From NCBI GenBank assembly GCA_027605045.1, contig JAQFWX010000015.1:852455-916454 (forward strand): 64,000 nucleotides of DNA. The letters are read 5' to 3'. Below the pieces are notes generated by a model. It saw only the letters and a list, made by a program, of their open reading frames with translations. It did not search any database and was not told where the DNA came from. Every line of letters begins with the position of its first letter. Position 1 is the stretch's first letter. The translations under genes and the position numbers were made by a program. Below, piece after piece: positions 56,637 through 64,000 of the stretch. The stretch comes from Phallus indusiatus. Taxonomy: Eukaryota; Basidiomycota; Agaricomycetes; Phallales; Phallaceae.

Positions 56637-57505
56637 ATGTCTCAGGATAATGTGGTTTGTATCGGGAACGATAATGACAATATAACATACTTTGGCGATT
56701 GGACCATCGTGCAGGCACCCACAGTCAATAATCTTGTAAGCTTGGTCAATGGCCCAGCATTTTTCTCGACACTACACAGCACTACTACAACAAGCAGTTT
56801 TATATTTCCATTTAACGGTCAGGATCATCAACTTAGTCCAATTGTATAAGTATTTAGTTGTCAGTATTTAACAATAGGTTCGTCCATAACTGTGGTCGGC
56901 ACAATGAATGTCGCAAATCTGTCGGACAGCGACCAGGATCCTTCTTGGACATGCGCCGTCGATGGCATGTTTCTGAAATCAACGAATCAATCCTCAAAAA
57001 ATCAACAAAACTTTCAGCCAGCGTGCATTCAAGAAAGTATTACAGATGGCGCACACGAACTTGTCGTAAACGTAACCTCACGGGGAATGCCGTTCTACCT
57101 GGACTTCCTTCAATATAAACCTTCTTCAGATATCTCTTTGGAGAATTCGCTCGTAACTGTTGCAAACAACGACCCGGGGGTGAACTTTATTTCAGGATGG
57201 GAAAATGACATAGGTATCCGACAAGGAACAACTAATCCTGATAGCCTTGTCAACGTGACGTTTATTGGTACGAAAGTGTCAGGTCCTTTGGGTTTTCGAT
57301 TTTAACTAAATGACGGTACAGGGGTTCAACTTGCCTGGTATGGGGATATTCCTGTTTCGGAACCGCGCACTAATGCTTCTTCGGGGAAATTCTCCGTCGA
57401 TGGACAACCCTACACATCTTTCCAAATACCGGGCCTCCCGCAATCATTCGCCACCATAGCAACCAATCAACTTATCTTTACGACGCCAATGCTTGAGATG
57501 GGAAC
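56637..57505 (+). pseudogene. Membrane-protein array copy 4, 5' part
   Basis: Exons 56637-56817 and 56878-57267 (same lengths as in the other copies) and exon 3 from 57322 encode both ectodomain modules: ITYFGDWTIVQAPTV, DPSWTCAVDGMF, ELVVNVTSRGMPFYLDFLQY, and DPGVNFISGWENDIGIRQ. At 57505 the codon series for LEMGT is cut by a copia element. This is the most diverged copy of the array. The 3' part is at 62544-63266. Confidence 0.85.
57501..57505. repeat. Copia target-site duplication, left
   Basis: ggaac, repeated at 62539-62543 on the other side of the element. Confidence 0.9.
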
Positions 57506-57731
57506 TGTTGAGTTACAGTCACGCCGTGACTACGTGACTATAGTTACTGTAAATAGTACTTACGCGCACGCGCCTAATTTCCTCACTCGTGTCATTACAC
57601 GTAGTGAGGTACGTTCGTTATATTTTAGTTTCTCATTATTTCCTTATTGACAATGTACCTAGCTATTATTCTTTAGGTACGCAATCATAATATCACTCGT
57701 GTCATTACACGTAGTGAGCTATTATTCTTTA
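57506..57731 (+). repeat. Copia 5' LTR
   Basis: Starts tgttgagttacag and ends attattcttta. Holds two copies of an imperfect hairpin, cactcgtgtcattacacgta-gtgag, at 57583-57608 and 57693-57718, and a repeated agctattattctttagg word. Confidence 0.93.
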
Positions 57732-57743
57732 GGTTATGGGCCC
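57732..57743 (+). other. Primer-binding site complementary to an internal part of initiator tRNA-Met
   Basis: ggttatgggccc directly follows the 5' LTR. It is complementary to gggcccataacc, the anticodon-arm region of initiator tRNA-Met, which is the primer type known for Drosophila copia (a half-tRNA). It is not complementary to a tRNA 3' end of the usual tgg type. Confidence 0.7.
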
Positions 57744-57820
57744 CGCGCTACAGTTTTAAGAACTGTCAAAAGCCCGCTTAATTAGAAGAAGCTCATACCT
57801 GACCGAATCACTAAAGCGTG

Positions 57821-60673
57821 ATGTCCGCTACCACTCCATCAGACTCTAACCCTAAGAAAGCAAAGCCGTACGAACCTCCAAAGTGGATCAACCAATACCA
57901 ACCACATGAGCGTCTGCAAGGAACTGAGAACTGGCTGACATGGAGCACGAACATGAAACGACTGCTGAAACAAGCAAATGTCTGGGAAGTTGTCACTGGA
58001 GAAAAACCACCAGCAAGCTCGCCCGAGTATGCTGATTGGTGCCTCAAAGATGGATTCGCACAAGTGGCAATCACACACAATGTAGTATCCAAGCACACTC
58101 TGCCACTCGAAGACAAATCATCCAGCGAGATGTGGTATTTCCTCCAAGACCAATTCCAGCAAGTCGGACATGGATCGATCACCTTACTATTCAAGAAGCT
58201 CCTTCGCATAGTTACCAAGACGTCCGAGATGGAAACCCACGTCACCAACTTTCAAGCGACACTTCGGCATCTCGTGGATGCTGGAGTAAGGTTCTCCGAA
58301 TATGTTCAATCGGCCATCCTCCTGGCTACTCTTCCGGACAGCAGTGCAGGTCCTGATTCCTGGATGGGATTCATATCGAGTACTCGGGTCAGCAGGGACA
58401 CGAAACTATCTGCGGTAGTGGCTACAATCCTTGAAGAAGCCCGAATCCGATTGGCCAAGAACCCCACTGAAACGGACGATAACGCTCAGGCACTAGCTGC
58501 ACGAGAACGTCAGGCCAAAAGCAACGGCAAGAGATTCTGCCGAACCTGCGACAGAGAAGGCCATGACACGGCAAATTGCTGGGCTAAGGGTGGAGCAAAA
58601 GAGGGACAAGGTCCCAGGCGGAAGCGCACCAAGAAGAAGGAGAAGAAGGAGAAGGCGAAGGCGGCAAAGGAGTCGGATAGTGACAGTGACGAAGAAACAA
58701 ACATGATCAATGAGTCCTGTTTTGTGTGCACACCATCCTCCGACAACCTCCCTACCAGCAATCTGCCCTCTGAACCATCCGCAAAACCCTGCGAGCAAGT
58801 GTTACATTCCCTTCAAAGTCGAATCATCATCGATTCTGGTGCAACCACTCACATTGACATCGACCGTCGCAACTTCGACAAAGTCTCACCCTCCTCTAAC
58901 CACCTAAATGGCATTGGAAGCAATAAAGTCCCAATTGTGGGACGAGGCAAGTCCAGTCGACGAATCAAATTGCCAAATGGCAAACCCGTGAAGCTCAAAC
59001 TAAAAGATACCTGCTATGTCCCTAGCATGTCAATGGGATTGATATCTGTATCGCGAATGGACGAGGCTGGCTGCTATACCTTATTTGGGCAAGACAAGGC
59101 CGTGTCATTCAAAGCGAACGATGGTGGGAAGCTCATGCGGGACATCCTGAAGAAGGAAGACATTCAGTTCACTGCGAGCAAACGATCCGACAGACTGTAT
59201 CACCTTGACGACACTGAAGACTCCGAAACTGCAAATGTTGCCGAAGTATCTGAACTTGAGCAACTGCATAGGAGACTCGGTCATCTCAACTATCACCACA
59301 TTAAGAAGATAGTCAAGAAAGATATGCTTACCGGAATCAAGCTCAGCGAGAACGATTTAGCGAGCGAGCCACCACTGTGTCCATGTTGTGCGGTCGGTAA
59401 GATAACACGCGCAACTCATCCTCGATCAACAAAACGTGCTGATGAATATCTCGGACGCGTTTTCTCAGACCTCTGGGGTCCAGCTCCTGTCCAAACCCCG
59501 AACGGAAGCCGCTACATGGTTACGTTCACCGATGACTACACGCGTTATGTGTGGGTCTACTTCCTTAAGCGCAAAAGCGAAGTTTTCAAGGCATTTGTCG
59601 ATTGGAAGACGAAAGCCGAGAACTTGTCTGGGAAGACCTTAAAAATCTTTCATTCAGATAATGGAACTGAGTTCGTGAGCAAAACGTGGACTGACTACTT
59701 CTCGAAGCATGGCATCGCATTCGAAGCATCAGCTCCTTATACACCCGAGCAAAACGGCACTGCGGAACGACTGAACCGAACTATAATCGAGAGGGTCAGA
59801 ACAGTTCTGTACGATGCAAAGTTACCGCTCTCACTCTGGGCAGAAGCAGCCGCGTATGTTGCATACACCAAGAACCGGAACTACACTCGAGCCCTGAAGC
59901 AATTCAAGACTCCCGTCGAAATGGTTTCAAATCTGAAACCAGCCTTCAAGCGTTTACACCGTTTTGGTTGTGTAGCCTATGTGCTTGATGAAAATCCTTG
60001 TCGCAACAAGCTCCAACCAAAAGGGAAAGCCGGGATTTTTGTTGGATACTCGACGATTCAGAAGGCGTGGAGAATCTACGATCCTGAAACTCGAAAAATC
60101 ATTGTGTCGAACAATGTCATTTTTGACGACAATACCTGTTGGAAAGAAAGGTTAGCCACTGAGGGGGAGTATAGGTATGAAGACTTAAAAGTCGACTTAC
60201 AAGATGACTCCAGTAGCGAACCAGTCGAACAGGAAGAGTCGTCCGACGATGAGGAACCCGAAGTTGAAGCTCCTCGTCCAGACCGTCTCCGTCCTGACAT
60301 GCCCGACGTTCCCGACTTCGGTGTCCCCGACATCGACGTTCCCGACCGCGATCCTTCACCTGCCCCAAATCTACAAAGAGCGCCGCGTCAGCACAACGCC
60401 AATGTGGATAGGAGCAACATCCTACCTGAAGGATCTCAGCGTCGTGCGAAGAAACATGCCAAGGATGTTATTCGCACGGCAACCCGAAACTTGGGCAAAA
60501 CCTCGGCCAAGCATTACGAGGCAATGCCTGAACCTCCTCCCCAACCTCCTGAGCCTGATGTTCCCGAACTTGTAGAGGACGAGGAACAGCCTGAAGAAGA
60601 CGATCCGGAACCGGACCATGCACTAGCTGCATTGGTAAAGCTCCCTCACATATTCCGAAGCGATGAAGTCTGA
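57821..60673 (+). CDS. Copia gag-protease-integrase frame
   Basis: A 950-residue frame from ATG 57821 (a GTG one codon earlier is not needed). The gag region has INQYQPHERLQGTENWLTW and a CCHC knuckle CRTCDREGHDTANC (near residue 239). Protease: IIIDSGATTHIDID (near residue 336). Integrase zinc-binding segment: LHRRLGHLNYHHIKK with CPCCAVGK. Integrase core with three acidic residues: FSDLWGPAPV with FTDDYTRYVWVYFL, FHSDNGTEFVSK, and YTPEQNGTAERLNRTI. The C-terminal region is rich in Asp/Pro repeats (VPDFGVPDIDVPDRD). The frame ends at TGA 60671-60673, overlapping the RT frame, which lies in the +1 register. Confidence 0.92.
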   Translation: MSATTPSDSNPKKAKPYEPPKWINQYQPHERLQGTENWLTWSTNMKRLLKQANVWEVVTGEKPPASSPEYADWCLKDGFAQVAITHNVVSKHTLPLEDKSSSEMWYFLQDQFQQVGHGSITLLFKKLLRIVTKTSEMETHVTNFQATLRHLVDAGVRFSEYVQSAILLATLPDSSAGPDSWMGFISSTRVSRDTKLSAVVATILEEARIRLAKNPTETDDNAQALAARERQAKSNGKRFCRTCDREGHDTANCWAKGGAKEGQGPRRKRTKKKEKKEKAKAAKESDSDSDEETNMINESCFVCTPSSDNLPTSNLPSEPSAKPCEQVLHSLQSRIIIDSGATTHIDIDRRNFDKVSPSSNHLNGIGSNKVPIVGRGKSSRRIKLPNGKPVKLKLKDTCYVPSMSMGLISVSRMDEAGCYTLFGQDKAVSFKANDGGKLMRDILKKEDIQFTASKRSDRLYHLDDTEDSETANVAEVSELEQLHRRLGHLNYHHIKKIVKKDMLTGIKLSENDLASEPPLCPCCAVGKITRATHPRSTKRADEYLGRVFSDLWGPAPVQTPNGSRYMVTFTDDYTRYVWVYFLKRKSEVFKAFVDWKTKAENLSGKTLKIFHSDNGTEFVSKTWTDYFSKHGIAFEASAPYTPEQNGTAERLNRTIIERVRTVLYDAKLPLSLWAEAAAYVAYTKNRNYTRALKQFKTPVEMVSNLKPAFKRLHRFGCVAYVLDENPCRNKLQPKGKAGIFVGYSTIQKAWRIYDPETRKIIVSNNVIFDDNTCWKERLATEGEYRYEDLKVDLQDDSSSEPVEQEESSDDEEPEVEAPRPDRLRPDMPDVPDFGVPDIDVPDRDPSPAPNLQRAPRQHNANVDRSNILPEGSQRRAKKHAKDVIRTATRNLGKTSAKHYEAMPEPPPQPPEPDVPELVEDEEQPEEDDPEPDHALAALVKLPHIFRSDEV

Positions 60674-62318
60674 AAACCAGTCAGAATGGCATGGCGCGAT
60701 GGAAGACGAGATCAAGTCAATCCAGTCCCTTGGTACTTACAAGTTAGTACCACCACCCGAAGGACGCGAAGTCATTGGATCAAAGTGGGTCTTCAACATC
60801 AAGAACGACAATAAGGGACGATTGTTGAAGTACAAGGCCCGAATCGTCGCACTTGGGTATCGCCAGAAGCCAGGTGTTGACTTCGATGACACCTTCGCAC
60901 CTGTCACCAAGATTGAGTCAATACGCATGATTTGTGCAATGGCCGCGTCGCTCGATTTCGAGATCCATGTTGTCGACGTCAATTCCGCGTTCCTCAACAG
61001 TGACCTCCCGACAGACCAAACCGTGTTCGTCAAACAACCCGAAGGCTTCGTGGTCAGCGGAAAAGAAGACTGGGCCTGGGAACTACACAAAGCGTTGTAC
61101 GGACTCAAACAAGCTGGTCGCCTATGGTACTACAAGCTTAAATCCATCCTGAAGACCTTAGGCTTCAAGACTTGCCAATCCGACCCCTGCGTTTTCTTCC
61201 GCTACCAGTCCAACAAGAAGTCAATCATCACCGCACATGTCGATGACTTGGCGTTGTACTGCTCCTCAGTATCCGAAGTCAAACGCGTCAAAAAACAGCT
61301 CCGCGAGCATGTCAAGATCAAGGACCTTGGCGAAATCTCTAGATTCCTAGGCATGGAGGTCAGACGCAATCGAAAACGTCGAACGATAACGTTTTCTCAC
61401 CGAGCGTACATCCACAAGATCCTGCGTGAATACGGAATGGAAAACTGCCACCCCGTTTCAACACCATTGGAGCCAGGACAGCACCTTAGGCCAGCTAACA
61501 GTCCAACTGCGTCTGTTGTCAGTCAGAACGACCGAGAGACTTCAACAACCTCTTCTGCAGCTCGTCGGAACGACCAATGCTCCACAGTCAAGGTGTCCAG
61601 TAGGTTATCCAAAGGAGTCCCCTACCAGAACGCAGTGGGTGCGCTGAACTACTGTGCCGTCATGACCCGTCCGGATATTGCATACGCAGTGCAACGAGTC
61701 TCCCAATTCTGTAAAGACCCGACAGAAGAACACTGGAAAGCCGTCAAACGGATATTCCGGTACTTAAAGGGAACTGCAGACCATGGACTCACTTTAGGTG
61801 GCAAGAGGACCGAGTTTTTGTTCTCTGCCTACTCGGACGCCGACTTCGCCAACTCGCCCATGGACGGACGTTCTGTGTCCGGATATGCGTTCACCATAAA
61901 CAACACTGGTTGTTTTGCCTGGTCATCCAAGAAACAGACAGCAACTGCTCTGTCAACTGGTGAGGCAGAATACTACTCAGCTGTACATGCCGGACGCACC
62001 ATTTATTGGCTCAAGCACTTGCTTTCGGAACTCAATTTCGACGACCGGAAGCCTATGACGCTATACATTGACAACACTTCATCAATAAAAATCATAGAAA
62101 ACGAAGGAGAAGTCACTGCACGCACCAAACACATCAAGCTTGCCTTTCACTGGATCCGGGACGCTGTAAAAGAGAAATATCTGGTTCCGGAACATGTCAG
62201 CACACATGACAACCTTTCCGACATCTTTACCAAAGCTTTACCTGCTGCAAAACATAAGGAGATGGTGAAGAGGTTGGGAATCTGCGCTATAGACGGCGCG
62301 ACTGAGGGGGAGTGTTGA
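60663..62318 (+). CDS. Copia reverse transcriptase-RNase H frame
   Basis: A 551-codon frame whose first ATG (60663, MKSENQSEWHGAMEDEI) lies within the normal start of copia RT homology; in-frame sequence just upstream (TYSEA) also matches copia polyproteins. RT motifs: GSKWVFNIK, KARIVALGYRQKPGVDF, FAPVTKIESIRMI, VVDVNSAFLNSDLP, KALYGLKQAGRLWYYKL and the catalytic HVDDLALYC. RNase H: SDADFANSPMDGRSVSGY, STGEAEYYS, IDNTSSIKI, TKHIKLAFHWIRD. The stop codon (62316-62318) lies inside the 3' LTR. Frame uninterrupted. Confidence 0.92.
   Translation: MKSENQSEWHGAMEDEIKSIQSLGTYKLVPPPEGREVIGSKWVFNIKNDNKGRLLKYKARIVALGYRQKPGVDFDDTFAPVTKIESIRMICAMAASLDFEIHVVDVNSAFLNSDLPTDQTVFVKQPEGFVVSGKEDWAWELHKALYGLKQAGRLWYYKLKSILKTLGFKTCQSDPCVFFRYQSNKKSIITAHVDDLALYCSSVSEVKRVKKQLREHVKIKDLGEISRFLGMEVRRNRKRRTITFSHRAYIHKILREYGMENCHPVSTPLEPGQHLRPANSPTASVVSQNDRETSTTSSAARRNDQCSTVKVSSRLSKGVPYQNAVGALNYCAVMTRPDIAYAVQRVSQFCKDPTEEHWKAVKRIFRYLKGTADHGLTLGGKRTEFLFSAYSDADFANSPMDGRSVSGYAFTINNTGCFAWSSKKQTATALSTGEAEYYSAVHAGRTIYWLKHLLSELNFDDRKPMTLYIDNTSSIKIIENEGEVTARTKHIKLAFHWIRDAVKEKYLVPEHVSTHDNLSDIFTKALPAAKHKEMVKRLGICAIDGATEGEC
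62304..62312 (+). other. Polypurine tract
   Basis: gagggggag immediately upstream of the 3' LTR start (62313), the expected position for plus-strand priming. Confidence 0.8.
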
Positions 62319-62538
62319 GTTACAGTCACGCCGTGACTACGTGACTATAGTTACTGTAAATAGTACTTACGCGCACGCGCCTAATTTCCTCACTCGTGTC
62401 ATTACACGTAGTGAGGTACGTTCGTTATATTTTAGTTTCTCATTATTTCCTTATTGACAATGTACCTAGCTATTATTCTTTAGGTACGCAATCATAATAT
62501 CACTCGTGTCATTACACGTAGTGAGCTATTATTCTTTA
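62313..62538 (+). repeat. Copia 3' LTR
   Basis: Reads base for base like the 5' LTR. Followed by the duplicated target ggaac and then the remainder of membrane-protein copy 4. Confidence 0.93.
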
Positions 62539-62543
62539 GGAAC
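62539..62543. repeat. Copia target-site duplication, right
   Basis: ggaac, matching 57501-57505. Confidence 0.9.
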
Positions 62544-63266
62544 TCATGTGCTTTCCGCCAAATATACTGGAAGCCCAGGACAGAGTCCGTTCACGTTCGA
62601 GTATCTTATCGTCACTAACGGTTCATTTCCTCCACAAGCCCTACTCTCATAGGTTCCTCGCCTACGAATACTATCGGAAGGACAAGTGGGAACCCGACAT
62701 TAGTACCTCCAACCCCACTGAGTGGCTCGAATGGTGGTGAAAATTCTTCGCATGTGGGAACCATCGTTGGGGGTGTTGGGGGAGGCGTTGGGGGCATAGT
62801 GATATGCGTAATCGTCCTGTCATTCTGGATTAAATCTTGCAGGAGAAGCGGCAGAAGGAGTGGTGTTATACTTAGCACCACGAAACCCTATGAGTCTGCC
62901 CCACAGCCTCAGTTCATCTCTCAGGCAGCGCCATCGTCAGTACCAAATCAGGCTGCTGAAAGTCTAGGAACGTCGTCTACTCACCATCTCTTACAACCAA
63001 GCATAAGTCCGCTCCTCAATTGCTCCCCGTCCAGCAATTCGGCCTCACATTACGCGATTAATTCAGACACATCCAGTGGATCAAGCCAGCCCCTCCCAAC
63101 TTCTCTCCCTGTCACTGAATTTGTCTCACCGTGTCCACCTGTGCCGATTGATGCAACCCCTGATACCATAACTCCTGTTCGACATGAAGATAGCGGCATC
63201 CGCTTATCACAACCCATTCCAGCGGGACTTTCTGTAGAATTACCTCCAATATATTCCCCAGAATAA
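62544..63266 (+). pseudogene. Membrane-protein array copy 4, 3' part
   Basis: Continues exon 3 after the copia element with HVLSAKYTGSPGQSPFTFEY, then LIVTNGSF. Immediately after, tttcctcc stands where copy 1 has tttccctcc. The one-base loss shifts the frame to a stop at about 62648-62650. In the shifted frame the rest of the gene is readable: membrane helix VGGGVGGIVICVIVLSFWIK, Ser/Pro tail, and the conserved end RHEDSGIRLSQPI with ELPPIYSPE, TAA at 63264-63266. So copy 4 is broken twice, by the insertion and by this deletion. Confidence 0.85.
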
Positions 63267-64000
63267 CTGCTCCATACATATATATTTACGTACAAATTTT
63301 TGTATATACTAATAATATTAGGATGTTGATTCAGATATCTGACATTGAGTTGTGTTTCACATTGTGTTCTGAGCCATTGGTCGCAATAGATTTGTATGAA
63401 TTCTGTCTGGTAACTGAAGTTGGAGATAAGTTTCTTTCGATTACTGGCCTGCAAGTAAGAAGCTCGACTAAGCGTATGTATTCTATTCACGGATATTTAT
63501 ATATGCGCTTCAATGATTTGGTCGGATTTGGATCTCGCACAAGAAGAGTCTAAAACTCAGTAGTAGCGAAAATTACTTCGGTAAGTGTGTGGGTTTTCTT
63601 CTATACTGCATGGGCGTGTATCAGTTGCATGGAACAACGCTGTAGGCTTGACAACCTCGAGTTCTAAATGAATAAATTGATTGTAATTCTAATGACGGGT
63701 ACGAAAGAAGATCGGTTAATGAAGATGGAACCTTGAGTGTGAAACTCACTGAAGGCGCCGGGGCTTATCGCACAGTACTGAGTGGAGAATATATTTCGTC
63801 GGATGCATTACACATACTTTCCCTATTACGTTAAAAGAGCTTGATTTACCGGCTATTTAGATGATATTTGATTGGAGGGTGGTTTTTCAATGAATATTGC
63901 CACTACAGTTGAGTACATATGTACTTCGAAATTTGGCTTGATTGTTTCCACCTCGACCAGGAGACACCGACTGATGTAATCTACCTAGGAGTATGATTCG
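63267..64000. other. Array unit 4, 3' flank
   Basis: Aligns with the 3' flanks of units 1 and 2, including the aagaagagtctaaaactcag block (63541), the DUF6533-D-like fragment (63625-63700) and the tttaccggctatttagatga block (63846). The flank runs to the window edge in the same order as in units 1 and 2, so another unit may follow outside the window. Confidence 0.6.

Larger units (their letters stand above)
57506..62538 (+). mobile_element. Ty1/copia LTR retrotransposon, complete, identical LTRs
   Basis: A 5,033-bp element bounded by two 226-bp LTRs (57506-57731 and 62313-62538) that I read as identical, with a 5-bp duplication ggaac. Inside: a primer-binding site next to the left LTR, a gag-protease-integrase frame, an RT-RNase H frame, and a polypurine tract next to the right LTR. 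Integrase precedes RT, which defines copia rather than gypsy order. It interrupts exon 3 of membrane-protein copy 4 in the sense direction. LTR identity indicates a very recent insertion. Whether it is autonomous depends on how the two frames are joined. Confidence 0.96.

Noticed and set aside
57811..60619. Minus-strand open frames across copia
   Set aside because: Shadows of the gag-integrase frame; no motifs of their own.
1..64000. tRNA, rRNA and CRISPR
   Set aside because: Scanned by eye for T-arm and anticodon-arm patterns and regular spaced repeats; none convincing. The only tRNA-like sequence is the copia primer site.

Overview
The window reads as nuclear DNA of an Agaricomycete (mushroom-forming basidiomycete). 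Genes are broken by many short spliceosomal introns of about 50-70 nt. Several families are typical of that group: a DUF6533-like seven-transmembrane family, leaderless membrane proteins with galactose-binding-like ectodomains, and a SnoaL-FMO fusion. The transposons are a Tad/I-like LINE and a Ty1/copia element. I found no rRNA, tRNA or CRISPR. Exon-intron structures were worked out by hand from splice sites and protein-family resemblance.

Layout. 1-9 kb: a flavin monooxygenase truncated by the window start (-), a zinc-type alcohol dehydrogenase/enoyl-reductase-like gene (-) flanked by two copies of a diverged gene fragment, then a protein kinase (+) facing tail-to-tail a HeLo-like/pseudokinase gene (-) with 37 bp between them. 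9.5-25.4 kb: three DUF6533-like genes in tandem (-). The first is split by a 7.2-kb LINE with a target-site duplication, the second looks intact, and the third carries a one-base deletion. 26.4-38.3 kb: single-copy genes, namely a zinc-finger-like unknown (+), a YPD1-type phosphorelay protein (-), a 497-aa aldehyde dehydrogenase (+) and a membrane-anchored heme oxygenase (-). 39.7-43.6 kb: a DUF6533 remnant and a secreted GH92 alpha-mannosidase (-).

45.2-64 kb: a tandem array of four copies of a single-pass membrane protein gene (+). Copies 1 and 2 are intact. Copy 3 has lost its conserved C-terminal tail through a nonsense change. Copy 4 is a pseudogene with a one-base deletion, and it is also split by a 5.0-kb copia element whose two 226-bp LTRs are identical. 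The repeated units carry stubs of the neighbouring GH92 gene (promoter plus signal peptide), a solo LTR in unit 1 and a foldback element in unit 2. The array probably continues past the window end.

How the genes may relate. The housekeeping genes look independent. The most suggestive functional pairing is the kinase with the HeLo-like pseudokinase, which resembles the RIPK/MLKL logic of regulated cell death; this is inference. The rest of the window is mainly a record of local gene-family expansion, transposition and decay.
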